The notes under the pieces: model-generated
The model's input: only the letters and a program-made list of their open reading frames with translations
Databases searched by the model: none
Told to the model about the DNA's origin: nothing
Part shown: piece by piece, positions 43,491 through 52,413 of the stretch
Position numbering within the stretch: the stretch's first letter is position 1
Layout of the letters: each line of letters begins with the position of its first letter
Assembly: GCA_937946835.1 (NCBI GenBank)
Contig: CALFAV010000040.1
Coordinates: 1 to 64,000, forward strand
Length of the DNA: 64,000 bases
From: an uncultured Verrucomicrobiae bacterium
Lineage (GTDB): Bacteria; Verrucomicrobiota; Verrucomicrobiia; Limisphaerales; J093
Direction: 5' to 3'
Position numbers and translations under genes: made by a program

Positions 43491-45236
43491 GTGATCCGGC
43501 GGCCCCACCTTCGCCAACCGGCCAGGACCGGGAAACGGGCTTCCAACCAGCCCGGACCGGTCCGGTCCGGCGGGCGAAGGCGCTCCCTGCACGCCCCCGG
43601 GCGTTTGCTGCTTTGGGCGTTGAGTGTGGCCGCACTCCGGGCATGGGCGGCGGCCGCTTGCGCCGGCGCACTTTCCGAATCGCCGCTGCTGGCCCGGGTG
43701 GGCGACCGCAGCGTGGTCCTGCACTGGCCCCCGGCACCTGCCGGACGCTACGAGGTGTTTCGCCAGACCGAAGACGGCCCGTCGGTGTGCCTGACGCGGC
43801 GACCGCTGGTCCAACCCCGCTTCGCCGATCTGGCCGTGACCAACGGTGTGACCTACCGCTACCGGGTCACCGGCGGTCCCGGCGGTCCGTGGACGGTGTC
43901 GGCCACGCCCCGGCCGTTTGCCAGCGACGACGCGTTTCTGGAACTGCTCCAGGCCACGGCCTTCGATTATTTCTGGCGCGAGGCCAACCCCACCAACGGC
44001 CTGGTCAAAGACCGCAGCACGCCGGACTCGTTTTGCAGCATCGCCGCCACGGGCTTCGGGCTGACGGCGATCGGCATCGGCATTGACCACGGCTGGATTT
44101 CCCGCGCTGCGGGCCGGGCGCGGGTGCTGGCCACGCTGCGCACCTTCTGGGAAGGCCCGCAGGGTGAGGCCGCGACGGGGGTGATCGGCCATCGCGGCTG
44201 GTTTTATCACTTCCTGGACCTGAGCACGGCCACGCGGTTCAAGCAGGTGGAGCTGTCCTCGATTGACACCGCGCTGCTGCTGGCCGGAGCGCTCGACGCC
44301 CGGGAATACTTCGACGGCGAGCACCCGGACGAACGCCGGATCCGGGAGCTGGCCGATGCGTTGCTGGACCGGGTGGACTGGCTTTGGATGACCGACGGCA
44401 GCGACACCCTCAGCATGGGCTGGCACCCGGAAAGCGGGTTCATCCAAAGCCGCTGGATCGGCTACAACGAGGCGATGATCCTGTACCTGCTGGCGCTGGG
44501 CGCGCGCCGCGAGCCCCTGCCGCCGGAAAGCTGGACGGCGTGGACACGCGGGTACCGTTGGGCCACGCACTACGGGCTGAGCTACGTCGAGTTCGCGCCG
44601 CTGTTCGGCCACCAATACTCGCATTGCTGGGTGGATTTCCGTGGCATCGCGGACGCCTACTTGCGCCCGCGCGGCATTGACTACTTCGAGAACTCGCGCC
44701 GGGCCACCCTGGCCAACCGCGCCTACTGCCTCGCCAACCCCAAGGGCTGGCGCGGCTACGGCCCGGACTGCTGGGGCCTGAGCGCCTGCGACGGCCCGGG
44801 CTTCGCGCCCTACCACGCCTACATGGCCCGCGGTGCGCCGCCGCCGGAAAACGACGACGGCACGATTGCCCCCACCGCGGCGGGCGGCTCGCTGCCCTTT
44901 GCCCCGGAGGTGTGCCTGCCCACGTTGCGGCACTTTTACGAGGCGTACCGCGAGCGGCTCTGGACGCCGTTTGGTTTCCGCGACGCCTTCAACCTGACCG
45001 CCGACTGGTGGGATCCGGACGTGCTGGGCATTGACCAGGGGCCGATGTTGATCATGGCCGAAAACCACCGCACCGGCCGGGTGTGGCGGCGATTCATGAA
45101 AAACGAAATCATCCGGCGCGGCCTTGAACGGGCGGGGTTCTCGCCGTTGGACCGCCCGGCAAGAAATGCGGCCGGGGCCGGGCAGGTCTTCCCTCGCCCC
45201 GCGGTGGAAAGCACGGCCGGCCCGCGAAAGCCCTGA
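43491..45236 (+). CDS. Glucoamylase-domain secreted glycosidase
   Basis: A protein of about 581 residues with an N-terminal signal peptide. After a positively charged start comes a hydrophobic segment (GRLLLWALSVAALRAWAAA), then a fibronectin-like or domain-like region (about 60-140). Last is the glucoamylase domain of the GH144-like group, with ATAFDYFWREANP, GWFYHFLDL, IGYNEAMILYLLALGA, FGHQYSHCWVDFRG and the W-rich YGPDCWGLSACDGP segment in the usual order. It probably hydrolyses beta-1,2-glucan or related oligosaccharides in the periplasm. The start is a GTG whose N-terminal extension is unusually Arg-rich. The stop overlaps the alcohol dehydrogenase start (TGATG). Confidence 0.85.
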   Translation: MIRRPHLRQPARTGKRASNQPGPVRSGGRRRSLHAPGRLLLWALSVAALRAWAAAACAGALSESPLLARVGDRSVVLHWPPAPAGRYEVFRQTEDGPSVCLTRRPLVQPRFADLAVTNGVTYRYRVTGGPGGPWTVSATPRPFASDDAFLELLQATAFDYFWREANPTNGLVKDRSTPDSFCSIAATGFGLTAIGIGIDHGWISRAAGRARVLATLRTFWEGPQGEAATGVIGHRGWFYHFLDLSTATRFKQVELSSIDTALLLAGALDAREYFDGEHPDERRIRELADALLDRVDWLWMTDGSDTLSMGWHPESGFIQSRWIGYNEAMILYLLALGARREPLPPESWTAWTRGYRWATHYGLSYVEFAPLFGHQYSHCWVDFRGIADAYLRPRGIDYFENSRRATLANRAYCLANPKGWRGYGPDCWGLSACDGPGFAPYHAYMARGAPPPENDDGTIAPTAAGGSLPFAPEVCLPTLRHFYEAYRERLWTPFGFRDAFNLTADWWDPDVLGIDQGPMLIMAENHRTGRVWRRFMKNEIIRRGLERAGFSPLDRPARNAAGAGQVFPRPAVESTAGPRKP

Positions 45237-46219
45237 TGCGCGCGATGATCATGGAACAACCGCGCCGGCCCCTGGTGCCGCGCAACGTGCCGCTCCCTGA
45301 ACCCGGCCCGGGCCAGGTGCGGGTGCGCGTGGCGGCCTGCGCGGTGTGCCGGACCGACCTGCACGTGCTCGACGGCGAACTCCCCCGGCCCAAGCTGCCG
45401 CTGATCCTCGGCCACGAAATCGTGGGCCGGGTCGAGGCGCTGGGACCGGGCGTCGAAACCCTGGCCCCCGCTCAGCGCGTGGGCATTCCCTGGCTGGCCT
45501 GGACGTGCGGGCAATGCGCGTTTTGCCGCGCCGGGCAGGAAAACCTGTGCGCCGCGGCGCGGTTCACCGGCTACACCGCCGACGGCGGCTACGCGGAATA
45601 CGCCGTGGCTGACGCGCGCTATTGCTTCCCGCTGGCCGAAGGCCTGGACGACGTCTCCGCCGCGCCGCTGCTCTGCGCGGGGTTGATCGGTTTCCGGGCG
45701 CTGCGCAAGGCGGGCGACTGCCGCACGCTGGGTCTTTACGGTTTCGGCGCCGCGGCACATCTGGTCACCCAGGTGGCCCGGCATCAGGGCCGCGAGGTGT
45801 TCGCGTTCACCCGACCGGGTGATCGGGCGGCGCAGGAGTTTGCCCGACGGCTGGGCGCGGCGTGGGCGGGCGACTCGGACCAGCCACCCCCGCGGCCGCT
45901 GGATGCGGCGATCATTTTCGCGCCGGTCGGCGCGCTGGTGCCGCTGGCCCTGCGGGCCGTGCGCCCGGGCGGGACGGTGGTCTGCGGCGGGATTCACATG
46001 AGCGACATTCCCGCCTTCCCCTACCGGGACCTGTGGCAGGAGCGCACGGTCTGTTCCGTGGCCAACCTGACCCGGCAGGACGGGGTGGAATTCCTCCAAC
46101 TGGCGCCGCGCATCCCGGTGCGGACCGAGACGGTGATGTTTCCGTTGGCCGAGGCCAACGAGGCGCTGACCCGGCTGCGCGAGGGCCGCCTGCAGGGCGC
46201 GGCGGTGTTGGTCCCCTGA
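45236..46219 (+). CDS. Zinc-dependent alcohol dehydrogenase
   Basis: A 327-residue medium-chain dehydrogenase. Catalytic zinc ligands are C38, H60 and E61 (GHEIVG). Structural zinc ligands are C91, C94, C97 and C105. The Rossmann segment (LGLYGFGAAAHLVTQVA) lacks the tight GxGxxG of classical ADHs, as in the YogA/AdhP-like group. It would oxidise or reduce a small alcohol or aldehyde. Its ATG overlaps the glycosidase stop by one base (TGATG), so translation is coupled, but no metabolic link is obvious. Confidence 0.9.
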   Translation: MRAMIMEQPRRPLVPRNVPLPEPGPGQVRVRVAACAVCRTDLHVLDGELPRPKLPLILGHEIVGRVEALGPGVETLAPAQRVGIPWLAWTCGQCAFCRAGQENLCAAARFTGYTADGGYAEYAVADARYCFPLAEGLDDVSAAPLLCAGLIGFRALRKAGDCRTLGLYGFGAAAHLVTQVARHQGREVFAFTRPGDRAAQEFARRLGAAWAGDSDQPPPRPLDAAIIFAPVGALVPLALRAVRPGGTVVCGGIHMSDIPAFPYRDLWQERTVCSVANLTRQDGVEFLQLAPRIPVRTETVMFPLAEANEALTRLREGRLQGAAVLVP

Positions 46220-46340
46220 GACGGCTCCGGCTGAGTCGCCCCCGGCCTGTCCAACCGCCCGGGTTTTCAGCCCGGCTCGATGAGGGCTTGGAAACGGGCT
46301 CCAGCCGCGCGCAAAGCGCGAGACCTCCGCCGGCCCGGGT

Positions 46341-47804
46341 TCAGAGCAATCCCAATTCCCCGACGATGCGAACCCCATCTGGTGCCACACCGCCCCGGGC
46401 GAGGTGTTCGCGTGCTTCCTCGGCGTACCCGGGCAGGATGCGCGCCAGGGTCGGGTCCGGAGCGCCCAGGTGTTTGCGGATGATTTCCCCCAGCACGCTG
46501 CGGTAATCCACCGTGCGGCCCAGGTAGCGGCGATCCACGCTGAACTGCGCGCCGCCAGGGCCGATGGGCCAGGTGGCGCCGTCGCACTGGTACACGCCTC
46601 CGCGCACGCGGCCGCCGGCCACCAACATGACGCCGGCCTCGGCGTGGTCGGTGCCCAGCGACCCGTTTTCCACCGAGGTGCGCCCGAATTCGGAAAGGGT
46701 CACCAGCACGGTGTCCTCCCAGAGTTTGGGGTCCACACGGCGGAGAAACTGCCGCACGGCGTAGAAACCCCAGCCCAGCCACGAAAGCAGGCGCGCGTGG
46801 GTGCCATTGAGGGCGCCCTGGGCCCCGTGGGTGTCGAAGCCGTCCAGTTGCGTGCCGGCCACGACGGCGTCGGTGTGGGCGAGAACTTGCGCGGCCACCT
46901 TGAGGTTGCGGAAGAAGCCAAATGCCCCGCTCGAAAAGCCCTTCTGGTTCGAGGCCGTGTCAATCGGGAACAGGTGCGTCTTGCCGTCGGTGTCAAAGAA
47001 ATCGTTGCGGGCCAGGCCGATTGCGCGCAGGGCCTCGATGGACGACGCCAGCCCGGCGCCGGTGCCGAAGAGCAGCGGGCGATTGGCGCGCTCGGGGTGG
47101 GGTACCCGATGCGCCTCGGTCAGCGCCGCCAGGAGTTTGGCGCGGTCGCCGCCGTTGTTGTTTACGCCGAGCAGATCGTAGCGGGCGGGGTCGCTCAGGT
47201 TGGGAAAGGCCAGTGGGCCGCGCAGCAGCAGCGGGTGTTTGCTCTGGACCGAAACCGCGGGGAACTGACGCCCTTCATGCAGGCCGGTTTCCACCAGGGC
47301 GCGATAGAAAATGCCCGAGCCGGTGAAGTCGGCGCGGGGCGTGCCGTTTTCCCAGTAGCGTTGCGAGTCGAAGTGCGAGCGGGACTGCCGGGGATAACCC
47401 ACCCGGTGGATCAGGGCCAGGTGGCCGTCATTGTAGAGCGGCCCCAGGTCCTGGAGTGCGGGATGGAGCCCGGCGAAGCCGTTGCCCAGGTCAATGGCCC
47501 GGGTCAGGTCCGGCTCGGGCGGCATGCGCCCGGGGGCGGTGCTGCGGGGGTCGGGCGGCGGCAGGTAGAGTGTGGGGCGGTTTTGCTGGTTGTAGGCGTC
47601 GTCGCCCCAGGGGATGAGGGTGTTGAGGCCGTCGTTGCCCCCGCGCAGGAAGATGAACAGCACCTTGCGCGTGCCGGTGGGCACCGCGCCCTGCGCGAGC
47701 GCCCGGCGCAGAAACAGCGGCACGTGCCAGGCAGCGCCCACCGCGGAGGCCAGGGCGAGGCGAAAGGTTTGGTCGAGAAAGCCGCGTCGAGTGAGCAGGT
47801 TCAT
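46341..47804 (-). CDS. DUF1501-family exported protein
   Basis: A 487-residue protein with a Tat-like start (TRRGFLDQTF plus hydrophobic stretch, cleaved near ALA). The DUF1501 family is sulfatase-like in fold, and the conserved elements are present: IFLRGGNDGLNTLIPWGDDAYNQ, the GLHPAL segment, the SHFDSQRYWENG segment, EFGRTSVENGSLGTDH and GGRVRGGVYQ. It is probably exported folded to the periplasm. It lies 97 bases downstream of the DUF1800 gene, the pairing seen widely in planctomycetes and Verrucomicrobiota. The function of these pairs is unknown. Confidence 0.9.
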   Translation of the reverse strand: MNLLTRRGFLDQTFRLALASAVGAAWHVPLFLRRALAQGAVPTGTRKVLFIFLRGGNDGLNTLIPWGDDAYNQQNRPTLYLPPPDPRSTAPGRMPPEPDLTRAIDLGNGFAGLHPALQDLGPLYNDGHLALIHRVGYPRQSRSHFDSQRYWENGTPRADFTGSGIFYRALVETGLHEGRQFPAVSVQSKHPLLLRGPLAFPNLSDPARYDLLGVNNNGGDRAKLLAALTEAHRVPHPERANRPLLFGTGAGLASSIEALRAIGLARNDFFDTDGKTHLFPIDTASNQKGFSSGAFGFFRNLKVAAQVLAHTDAVVAGTQLDGFDTHGAQGALNGTHARLLSWLGWGFYAVRQFLRRVDPKLWEDTVLVTLSEFGRTSVENGSLGTDHAEAGVMLVAGGRVRGGVYQCDGATWPIGPGGAQFSVDRRYLGRTVDYRSVLGEIIRKHLGAPDPTLARILPGYAEEAREHLARGGVAPDGVRIVGELGLL

Positions 47805-47901
47805 GGTAGGGCAATCCAGCTTTTGGGTTGACCCGCTGCGAGCCGCAGGGCGAGCGTGAGCGGCAAGAGCAGGCCGTGATCGGTGGGGGAATGCAACAGC
47901 T

Positions 47902-50376
47902 TCATTGCTCTTGGAACCGGGGCAGGCCCAGGAGAAACGCCACCAGCCCGCGGATGCGGCCTTCGTAAGCGGCGGACCCCGGGGTCAGCGTGACAAACGG
48001 GGCAGAATCCGGCGCCCCGCTGTCGGCGGAATTCAGGAAGGCCAGGGCCAGTTCGCGGTCCGGCCACCAGTTGGCCCGGCCTTCGCCCGGGAAAAACAAC
48101 CCCAGGAAACAATCCACGACGGCCGCCGCGTCCCGGAGTTGCTCGGGGTTCAGCCGCTGCCGCAACAGGGCCACCGGGTCGCAGACGTTGTCGGTGCCGG
48201 TGATGCCGAAATCGCGTTGCTTGAGCGGGTCGCGGGCGGCGACGAGGAAGTTTTGCGCGAAGCGCATCCGCTCGATCAACGCCGCCGTGCTGATCCATTC
48301 CCGACCTGCCTCGGGCCAGCCATCCGGGTCGGCCCGATCAAACAGGGGCATGTTCAGGCGACGCAGCGAGGTGATCAGGTCGTAACCATCCGTCTCTGCC
48401 GTGAAGCCGCCCTCCGGTCGCCCGGCCCGCACGGCCCGAATGACGCTCACGACGTACTCCAGCGGAGTCTTGACCTTTTGCGCCAGCGCGGCGCGGGAGC
48501 GGAACAACTCGGAATGGAAGATCGTGTGCAGGACCTGGCGCAGGTTGCCTTTCCGGCCGTCCGGACCGGGCCGTTCCCAGGCCTCCATGCACGCGCGGAC
48601 CAGCCGGCCTTCCGGTCCGAGATTCGGGTCGGTGTAGTCGTACACGCCGTGGTGGAAGTCCTCGTGAACAAACCAGCGGCAGAGCTTGACGCTGAGGTAC
48701 TCCTGGGTTTGGGGCAGGTTGGCCAGGTGCCGGAGGATGTCGTAGCCGTCGGCCATGCCGTTGGTCCCGGAGCGGGCGGGCAGGCGCAATTCGTAGTTTT
48801 GTCCGGCCCAGGGCGGGCCGAAGCGCGCGGGGACGGTTTTCCCTCGGAAGATCACTTTGGCGCCGTTGTCGTGGCGATCGGTCCGGTACCGGAGGGTCCA
48901 AACTCCCGGGTCGTTGTCCCGATCGTTCACGCGGTTGGCGAACGGATTGTCGGCCTGTTCGAGCGGGAGCTTGTCCACGCGCCAGCCGGTCCAGGCCCGG
49001 CTCATTTGCTCGATGTCGGTCTGGTCATAGCCGTTGTCCACGCCCATGGTGAACAGCTCGAGCAGTTCGCGGGAGTAGTTCTCGTTGGCGTTGCCGCCGC
49101 GGCTGGTGACGGTGTCGAGGTAGATGATCATGGCCGGGCTTTCGGCGCTGATCCGGAGCAGGTCCAGAAACGTGCCGTTGGGGTTGAGGAAGACCTCGCG
49201 CCAGCGAATCAACTCGCGGAACTCAAACTCGGCGGCCACCAGCGGCGGGGTCAGTTCGTTGGTCACCTGTCCATCCAGCCATTCCCGGCTCTTGCTGTAT
49301 TGGGTCACGAAGTGGTTGTCGGTGAATTGGAGCAGGGTTTGGAGCAACTGCCGTTCGGAACGGACGGCGTGCATCAGATACCACGCCCGCAGGTCATCCA
49401 CCCGGGCCTGCCCGGCTTGGAGCCGGGCATACAACACACCCGGCAAATAGGCCGGCGGAACCAGGCTGTGCGTGGTGTCAATTCCCCGGCCGGGGTAGTC
49501 CGAAGACCGCGACAGGCGCGCGGTCAGATAGGTGCCGTTGGTGCTGGGCCGGTACCAGTAACTGAGCGTGTAGGTCTGGCCCACCTTCAACGAGGGCGAA
49601 ATGGTCTGCCAGAGCGAGCTTTCGCGAGTGGTCCCGCCCGAAGTGGCCACCAGATGCAGGCTGCTTTGTCCGGACCGCTTGACCGTCGTGCTCAGGTGCG
49701 AACCGCTGAGATTGGTCGAGATTGTCCACGTGGCGGCGAGGGCGGTCTCAAAGTCCCCGTTGCGCACCAGGTTCGGGCCCTGGGCGGGCACGCTGCCGGC
49801 CACCAGGGTCAGGTCGTCCAAGTACACGTCACCGGCTTCGGCCGGATACAGGTACAGGAGGGAGCTGGAGGCCACGCCGGTGACGCTCACGAACTGCCAG
49901 TCCAGCTCGGGCAGGGGCGCGTCCAAAGCGTCCGGGATGGTTTCCGGGGCCAACTGTTCGGCGACGTAAGCAGCGGCGCCAATCGCGCGAGGGCCGGTGA
50001 GGACGCGGTCCAATAGGTCCGGCGTGGGTCCGTAAGCCAGCCGGTTCAGGGCCACGACCGCCCAGCGCGTGTCCGGGTCCAACGACTCTCCGCGCAGCCG
50101 GTAAAAGGCCGATGGCCCGGGAGTGGGGCCGGACCAGACGTAGCCCTGGGGAGGAGTTCCCGTCGCAGGCTCGAACGGCTGCCCCAACGCCGGCGTGGCC
50201 TCGACGGTCCACGAGTCCATCGCCACGACCTTGGGAAGCGGCAGGTGAACCCGGCCGTTGGTCAGGGTCAGTCCCTCGACCCGGACCGGCAGCTCACCTG
50301 CGGCTGCGACCCAACCGACCCCACCCAGCGCCAGTAGCAGATTCCGGCTGCGCTTCCACCATGTACCTTCTTCCAT
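47902..50376 (-). CDS. DUF1800 protein with an inserted jelly-roll domain
   Basis: An 824-residue exported protein. After a signal-like N-terminus (11-27) and about 80 residues comes the first DUF1800 segment (about 105-160, including WAVVALNRLAYGPTPDLLDRV and AYVAEQLAPETIPDA). It is interrupted by an insert of about 145 residues resembling a carbohydrate-binding jelly roll (NLVRNGDFET at 202-211, SLHLVATSG and GQTYTLSYWYRP). From about residue 318 the DUF1800 core resumes, with the heavily conserved NENYSRELLELFTMGVDNGY and RWFVHEDFHHGVYDY segments. DUF1800 has no established role. With DUF1501 downstream it may act on an extracellular polymer. Confidence 0.88.
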   Translation of the reverse strand: MEEGTWWKRSRNLLLALGGVGWVAAAGELPVRVEGLTLTNGRVHLPLPKVVAMDSWTVEATPALGQPFEPATGTPPQGYVWSGPTPGPSAFYRLRGESLDPDTRWAVVALNRLAYGPTPDLLDRVLTGPRAIGAAAYVAEQLAPETIPDALDAPLPELDWQFVSVTGVASSSLLYLYPAEAGDVYLDDLTLVAGSVPAQGPNLVRNGDFETALAATWTISTNLSGSHLSTTVKRSGQSSLHLVATSGGTTRESSLWQTISPSLKVGQTYTLSYWYRPSTNGTYLTARLSRSSDYPGRGIDTTHSLVPPAYLPGVLYARLQAGQARVDDLRAWYLMHAVRSERQLLQTLLQFTDNHFVTQYSKSREWLDGQVTNELTPPLVAAEFEFRELIRWREVFLNPNGTFLDLLRISAESPAMIIYLDTVTSRGGNANENYSRELLELFTMGVDNGYDQTDIEQMSRAWTGWRVDKLPLEQADNPFANRVNDRDNDPGVWTLRYRTDRHDNGAKVIFRGKTVPARFGPPWAGQNYELRLPARSGTNGMADGYDILRHLANLPQTQEYLSVKLCRWFVHEDFHHGVYDYTDPNLGPEGRLVRACMEAWERPGPDGRKGNLRQVLHTIFHSELFRSRAALAQKVKTPLEYVVSVIRAVRAGRPEGGFTAETDGYDLITSLRRLNMPLFDRADPDGWPEAGREWISTAALIERMRFAQNFLVAARDPLKQRDFGITGTDNVCDPVALLRQRLNPEQLRDAAAVVDCFLGLFFPGEGRANWWPDRELALAFLNSADSGAPDSAPFVTLTPGSAAYEGRIRGLVAFLLGLPRFQEQ

Positions 50377-50842
50377 ATTCTGAAGCCCAACAGGCTGGTG
50401 TCCTGCATCTACACTGGCGGCAGACTAAGCATCTTTCAGACCAGGAATCAATGGGTCAAATGTCCCCTTCGGTGGCGCGCCACGGTGTTTTCCCCCACGG
50501 GCGCGTTGCTCAAAAAAATCCTCACCCTGGCGGAATTGACCCGCTTCGAAGCACACGTGCCGGCCGGCGGGCTGGAGAAACTGATGGGGCCGTTGGGTCG
50601 CCGCAAACCGATTTGGCACCAATGCGAAATCGGCACGAGCTACCCCGGTGGAGGGCAAACCCGGTCCTAGTTGGGAGGGCAGGCCCAGAATTACATCCCC
50701 GCCAATTCGGCAGCGCCAATGATCAACCCCACACCTCGCCTGGCGCCCGGCACGGCCGTGGCTCACTGCCGCGAAGTTGGGAAACCCCGAAGGTCAACAA
50801 ACTTCAGACCCGCACGCCGGCTGGGGGACAGAGCGGCCAACA
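50377..50842. other. Unassigned gap of lower G+C
   Basis: This gap of about 466 bases is visibly richer in A/T than its neighbours, mostly in the first 200 bases. A frame of 90 codons (50398-50670) is open on the plus strand, but its product has no recognisable motif, and frames on the other strand are also open. No repeat module of the common family was seen. It might be a degraded gene or an acquired fragment. Confidence 0.4.
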
Positions 50843-51952
50843 TCAAACCCGGCCGGGGCGAGGCCCCGGTACCAGCAGCAACACCGCCCCGCCCAGCAGC
50901 AGCAGACTCAACGCGCCCGGCTCGGGCACCGGCGTGAAGTCCACGCCCCGGAAAACCGTGTTGGCTCCAGCCGTGGCGAGCGTCTCGGCCACGGCGCTGG
51001 CACCGGTGTCTTCGATGCGGATCAGCCGGTTGGCAGTGGTTTCTTCGGTGATGGCGAACAACACGGGCACAGTGCCCGACCAGTCCACGGTCAGCCCACG
51101 CGCGCCCACTCCGGCAACGCCCGTGCCCAGGGTGTAGGCCAGGCTCCAGGCGCTGCCGTTGAACTCCCAGCGTTGGATGCCCTCCGTGTTGTCGTCTGCC
51201 ACGTAAAGCACCGTGCCGCTCGGGCTGAGGGCGAAGTCGTAGGGCGAGGAACTGCCGCCGGTGGCCAGGAGTTGGGTGGCCGTCGCCCCACCGGCGGTGG
51301 GCAGCCCCGCGAAGAAGTGAACACCGCGCGTATCGGACCCGGACCCGGTCGAGAAGTACAGATTGCCGCCAAAGATGTTCGGCACCCGCAAATTGCCAAT
51401 GGTGTTGTACACCTGCGTATCACTGTCGCCGACGACGTACCAGACGCCGCCCGACCCGCTGCCGCCGGTGCCCGACATCCAAAAGCTGCTGCCGTCCACC
51501 GTGACCGCACCCCGGACGTTGTTGCCGCTGAAGCCCTGGTCCGTGCGGGCAGCCAGGGTGTATTGTCCGTCGTAAGTGACCAAACCGGCCCCACGGTTCA
51601 CCGTCGCCGAGGCGGTTCCGGCAATGCTCGCCGTGCCGGCATTGGCATTGTAGCCGGCGAAGGACAGGTATAGGCCATTCCCCGAAAGGCTCAACGCCCC
51701 TTCGGAAGTTGCCGTGCCGCTCAGCGTCAAGGCATCCGGGCCGGTACTGGGAATGGCCAGCGTGTAAGTGGGCGTCTGACCACTTCCCACCGGGGCATAT
51801 TGATCGAGGAAAATCGCCTGTGCGGCGCTGGACAAGGCAGCCGAACCATCCCCAACACGCAAGACCACCAGGTTGTCGGGGCTGAACTGCGCGTGGAGCG
51901 CGCTGGTTGCGCCGGTCAGAACGGTCACCAGACAGAGACGCAGAGCTTTCAT
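50843..51952 (-). CDS. PEP-CTERM protein with propeller-like body
   Basis: A 369-residue exported protein from the ATG at 51952. The signal peptide (MKALRLCLVTVLTGATSALHA) is followed by a Gly/Ser/Thr-rich beta-type body with repeated strands such as SPYDFALSPSGTVLYVADDN. The body reads like a beta-propeller with periodic VLYVADD-like units. The end is a PEP-CTERM anchor: PVPEPG, a hydrophobic LLLLGGAVLLLV stretch and a short basic tail. Like the PEP-CTERM protein near 6 kb it should be sorted by an exosortase, none of which is in this window. It lies upstream of the DUF1800 gene on the same strand, across a gap of 466 bases. Confidence 0.8.
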   Translation of the reverse strand: MKALRLCLVTVLTGATSALHAQFSPDNLVVLRVGDGSAALSSAAQAIFLDQYAPVGSGQTPTYTLAIPSTGPDALTLSGTATSEGALSLSGNGLYLSFAGYNANAGTASIAGTASATVNRGAGLVTYDGQYTLAARTDQGFSGNNVRGAVTVDGSSFWMSGTGGSGSGGVWYVVGDSDTQVYNTIGNLRVPNIFGGNLYFSTGSGSDTRGVHFFAGLPTAGGATATQLLATGGSSSPYDFALSPSGTVLYVADDNTEGIQRWEFNGSAWSLAYTLGTGVAGVGARGLTVDWSGTVPVLFAITEETTANRLIRIEDTGASAVAETLATAGANTVFRGVDFTPVPEPGALSLLLLGGAVLLLVPGPRPGRV

Positions 51953-51987
51953 GATGGCAAGGTTTGAGTTGTGTTCGCTGACGCGAT

Positions 51988-52016
51988 TTTTTAGCCCGCG
52001 CCCGCCGCCCCGTCCA
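51988..52016 (-). promoter_or_regulatory. Weak promoter candidate for the PEP-CTERM propeller gene
   Basis: On the minus strand, TGGACG (52016-52011) and TAAAAA (51993-51988) are 17 bases apart. The -35 box is poor; this is only a candidate. Confidence 0.25.
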
Positions 52017-52089
52017 GTGACAAAACCGTGACGCCACCCCCGGGGGGCTTTTTCCGGGCTGCGGGGACCTTGAGGACCGGTCAGTGCGG

Positions 52090-52290
52090 AAATCTCAAGG
52101 CCGAAAAATGCCGCCCCCGACGGCAAGCGGGACGGTTGCCGCTCCGCCGGAGCGCCGGCTTCCAGTCGGCAACGCCCGGCCGGGTCGCCGGGCGGAGGCG
52201 ACGCCGGTTGCCGCGCTTGCCGGTTTGACCTTGGGAAAGCGCCGGCGAGTTGGCGCACTCCGTAGGCTGACGCCCGGCCCGACGTCCCCC
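52090..52290. repeat. Palindromic repeat island 5
   Basis: It contains an inverted copy of the core (52151-52167) and, at 52186-52261, a 76-base block that is the inverse of 27951-28026 with about three mismatches. The similarity appears to continue past that block in a weaker form. No gene is supported from 51953 to 52413, and this island occupies the middle of that gap. Confidence 0.75.
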
Positions 52291-52413
52291 GTCGAGGACC
52301 GAGGCTTGGGCTTGGCGGTGCCCGCGGCAGAGAATTCGCTTGGAATCCCTGGCGGTAAGCTGCCGCCTGCTACGGCAGCCGCGGTGGTCGCCGCTACGGC
52401 GGGGTCGGCCGCC

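Noticed and set aside
46220-46340. Terminator between the alcohol dehydrogenase and DUF1501 genes
   Set aside because: The GC-rich inverted sequence has no T-run on either strand.
50398-50670. A 90-codon gene in the low-G+C gap
   Set aside because: No motif, no ribosome-binding site, and the opposite strand is equally open.
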